Positions 62,173 to 64,000 of a stretch of 64,000 bases of DNA are shown piece after piece. Source of the DNA: Trueperella pyogenes (lineage in GTDB: Bacteria > Actinomycetota > Actinomycetes > Actinomycetales > Actinomycetaceae). The translations under genes and the position numbers were made by a program. The DNA is taken from the NCBI RefSeq assembly GCF_001070855.1, contig NZ_JVLH01000013.1, forward strand, positions 1-64,000, written 5' to 3'. The first letter of the stretch is position 1, and each line of letters starts with the position of its first letter. Below the pieces are notes generated by a model that was not told the origin of the DNA, searched no databases, and saw only the letters and a program-made list of their open reading frames with translations.

Positions 62173-62952
62173 TCACAGCTCCTGGAAGCGAGCCATCGCA
62201 GCGAAGGAGTCTGCCTTCAGCGACGCGCCACCAACAAGTGCGCCATCAACATCGGGCTGGCTCATGAGCTCCTTGATGTTTCCGGGCTTTGCCGAGCCGC
62301 CGTAGAGAATGCGCGTGGAGTCAGCGGTTGCTTCGCCGTAGTCGGCGCGCAGCGCCTCGCGGATCGCGCCGCAAACTTCCTGGGCGTCATCTGCAGTTGC
62401 AGTCTCACCGGTACCAATTGCCCAAATGGGTTCGTAGGCGATGACAATCTTCGCAACCTCGTCAGCGGTGAAGCCTTCGAGTGCTGCACGAACCTGACCG
62501 AGAACGAACTCAACGTGGGTTCCAGCCTTACGAACCTCAAGAGCCTCGCCACAGCACAGGATTGGGGTCATGCCCGCATCAAAAGCCTTGCGAGCCTTTT
62601 GGCCAACAAGCTGATCGGACTCGTTGTGGTACTCACGACGCTCGGAGTGGCCAACCACCACGTAGCTGCATCCAAGCTTGGTCAGCATCTCAGAGGAGAT
62701 CTCACCGGTGAATGCACCATTATCGTGGACAGAGATGTCCTGTGCACCGTACTTGATCTGAAGATCATCAGCGTCAACAACGGTCTGCACGGTACGAAGA
62801 TCGGTGAACGGAGGGATCACCAGGACCTCGCAACGCGAGTAGTCAAAGTTGTGATCCGAAAGTTCCATGGCCAAGCCCTGGACCAGGTGATTTGCCTCGA
62901 GGTGATCGAGGTTCATCTTCCAGTTACCTGCCATCAAAGGGGTACGTGTCAT
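62173..62952 (-). CDS. tpiA: Triosephosphate isomerase
   Basis: 259-residue TIM barrel. Catalytic Lys in AGNWKMN, His in VVVGHSERR, and Glu in [12 protein letters not shown]; phosphate loop GGSAKPGN. Starts with ATG 62952, 3 bases after the pgk stop. Confidence 0.97.
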   Translation of the reverse strand: MTRTPLMAGNWKMNLDHLEANHLVQGLAMELSDHNFDYSRCEVLVIPPFTDLRTVQTVVDADDLQIKYGAQDISVHDNGAFTGEISSEMLTKLGCSYVVVGHSERREYHNESDQLVGQKARKAFDAGMTPILCCGEALEVRKAGTHVEFVLGQVRAALEGFTADEVAKIVIAYEPIWAIGTGETATADDAQEVCGAIREALRADYGEATADSTRILYGGSAKPGNIKELMSQPDVDGALVGGASLKADSFAAMARFQEL

Positions 62953-62955
62953 TGT

Positions 62956-64000
62956 TCAGTCCTCCAGTACTGCGATACCGGGCAGAACCTTACCCTCGAG
63001 CAGTTCGAGAGAGGCGCCACCACCGGTGGAAATGTGAGAGAAAGTAGATTCGTCAAAGCCAAGGTTACGAACGGCAGATGCGGAGTCTCCACCACCGATA
63101 ACGGTGAATGCGGTTCCTTCGCTCATTGCACGTGCGACTGCCTTTGTTCCCTCTGCGAATGCGGGGAACTCGAAGACGCCCATGGGGCCGTTCCACACAA
63201 CGGTCTTTGCAGAAGCAATTGCCTGAGAGAAAATCTCGCGGGTCTTCGGGCCGATGTCGAGGCCCATCTGATCCGCGGGAAGCGCGTCTGAGCTTACGAC
63301 GGTTGCGGGCGCGTCTGCTGCAAACTCAGGAGCAACGACAGTGTCGACAGGCAGAAGAAGCTCAACGCCATTCTTCTTTGCGGTCTCCATGTAACCCTGC
63401 ACGGTGGGAATCTGGTCTGCCTCGAGCAGAGACTTACCAACTTCGTAGCCCTGCGCTGCAAGGAAGGTGTAGGCCATGCCGCCACCGATAATGAGCTTAT
63501 CCGCCTTTGAAAGCAGATTAGCGATCACACCAAGCTTGTCGGAGACCTTCGAGCCACCCAAAACGACAACGTAAGGACGCTCCGGATCATTAACTGCTTT
63601 ACCCAGGGACTCGATTTCCTTAACGACCAGCAAACCTGCTGCACTGGGCAGAAGCTTGGCAACGTCGTAGACAGAGGCTTGCTTACGGTGAACAACACCG
63701 AAACCATCGGACACAAACGCATCGGCCAGAGAAGCAAGCTGGGCAGCGAAGGCTTCGCGCTCTGCATCGTCCTTCGAGGTCTCTGCAGCGTTGAAGCGAA
63801 CATTCTCGAGAAGAACGATTTCACCGGGCTTTGCGGCCTCAACTGCAGCGTGTGCTCCTTCACCGACAGTGTCGGGAGCAAGAGTGACCTTGACGCCGGT
63901 CAGCTCAGCAAGGCGGCTGGCAACGGGGGCAAGTGAGAATGCGGGGTTGACTTGGCCCTTGGGACGACCAAGGTGAGCGGCAATGATGACCTTTGCACCT
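62956..64000 (-). CDS. pgk: Phosphoglycerate kinase, C-terminal part (5' end outside window)
   Basis: Partial, runs off the right edge. About 348 residues are visible, starting with the HLGRPKG substrate-binding motif, then [34 protein letters not shown], the AYTFLAAQG helix, [11 protein letters not shown] and the [11 protein letters not shown] nucleotide loop. Makes ATP and 3-phosphoglycerate in glycolysis. It is followed by tpiA and secG. Confidence 0.97.
   Translation of the reverse strand, partial: GAKVIIAAHLGRPKGQVNPAFSLAPVASRLAELTGVKVTLAPDTVGEGAHAAVEAAKPGEIVLLENVRFNAAETSKDDAEREAFAAQLASLADAFVSDGFGVVHRKQASVYDVAKLLPSAAGLLVVKEIESLGKAVNDPERPYVVVLGGSKVSDKLGVIANLLSKADKLIIGGGMAYTFLAAQGYEVGKSLLEADQIPTVQGYMETAKKNGVELLLPVDTVVAPEFAADAPATVVSSDALPADQMGLDIGPKTREIFSQAIASAKTVVWNGPMGVFEFPAFAEGTKAVARAMSEGTAFTVIGGGDSASAVRNLGFDESTFSHISTGGGASLELLEGKVLPGIAVLED

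Noticed and set aside
62107-63291. Long plus-strand open frame (394 codons) over secG-tpiA-pgk
   Set aside because: It lies antisense to tpiA and pgk, whose products are clearly conserved; its translation is cysteine-rich with no motif and it is a by-product of their codon bias.

Overview
The window is a typical chromosome segment of a moderate-GC actinobacterium. Lineage markers are a complete pupylation locus (ARC/Mpa ATPase, Dop, Pup, PafA), mIHF, RbpA, GarA, WYL regulators of the PafB/PafC type, HelY, an ATPase-motif-less PriA, a Cas4-like RecB nuclease, LGFP repeats and the ScpA-ScpB-RluB-Cmk neighbourhood. The base composition and the lack of prcBA beside pup suggest the Actinomycetaceae (Arcanobacterium-like), but this is inference. 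No phage, insertion sequence, CRISPR array or obvious island was seen. Most genes are housekeeping genes packed into operons with 1-4 base stop/start overlaps.

Layout. 1-650: tRNA array (Gly, Val, Gly, Cys, Val, Leu) and a strong terminator. 728-7434: FrnE-type thioredoxin-fold protein, a GNAT-pyrophosphohydrolase fusion, an FAD oxidoreductase, a very acidic small protein, an aldo/keto-reductase fold protein without its catalytic residues, UppP, a HAD phosphatase and a RecB-like nuclease. 7516-14207: TrmI followed by ARC, Dop, Pup, PafA and a membrane-anchored FKBP-like protein. 14255-18725: aroC-aroK-aroB, a decayed shikimate-kinase paralogue, efp, nusB. 19166-28504: mihF, gmk, rpoZ, coaBC, metK, VKOR, priA, fmt, rsmB, rpe. 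28543-30511: an FMN riboswitch ahead of a permease and a lipoprotein that look like a RibXY riboflavin importer. 30568-39224: GT4 glycosyltransferase, PafB/PafC-like pair, helY, lnt, dolichol-phosphate-mannose-synthase-like gene, rbpA.

39447-45908 (minus strand): two MerR regulators, garA, the DUF881-DUF1290-DUF881 membrane set and pepN. 45987-49065: a MurE ligase and Der. 49149-52207: a frameshifted small gene and a secreted amidase with four LGFP modules. 52478-58487 (minus): tRNA-Pro, cmk, tyrA, rluB, scpB, scpA, parA, xerD. 58616-64000: transketolase, a YdcF-type membrane protein, secG, tpiA and the 3' part of pgk.

The most unusual points are the pupylation operon whose ATPase lacks the proteasome-docking tail, two decayed enzyme paralogues (aldo/keto reductase and shikimate kinase), the GNAT-pyrophosphohydrolase fusion, the FMN-riboswitch importer without an ATPase gene, a palindrome that recurs on both sides of rbpA, once split by a hairpin, and a small gene broken by a frameshift. 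Start codons were chosen from ribosome-binding sites and overlaps read by eye; homology calls come from remembered family motifs and not from database searches.
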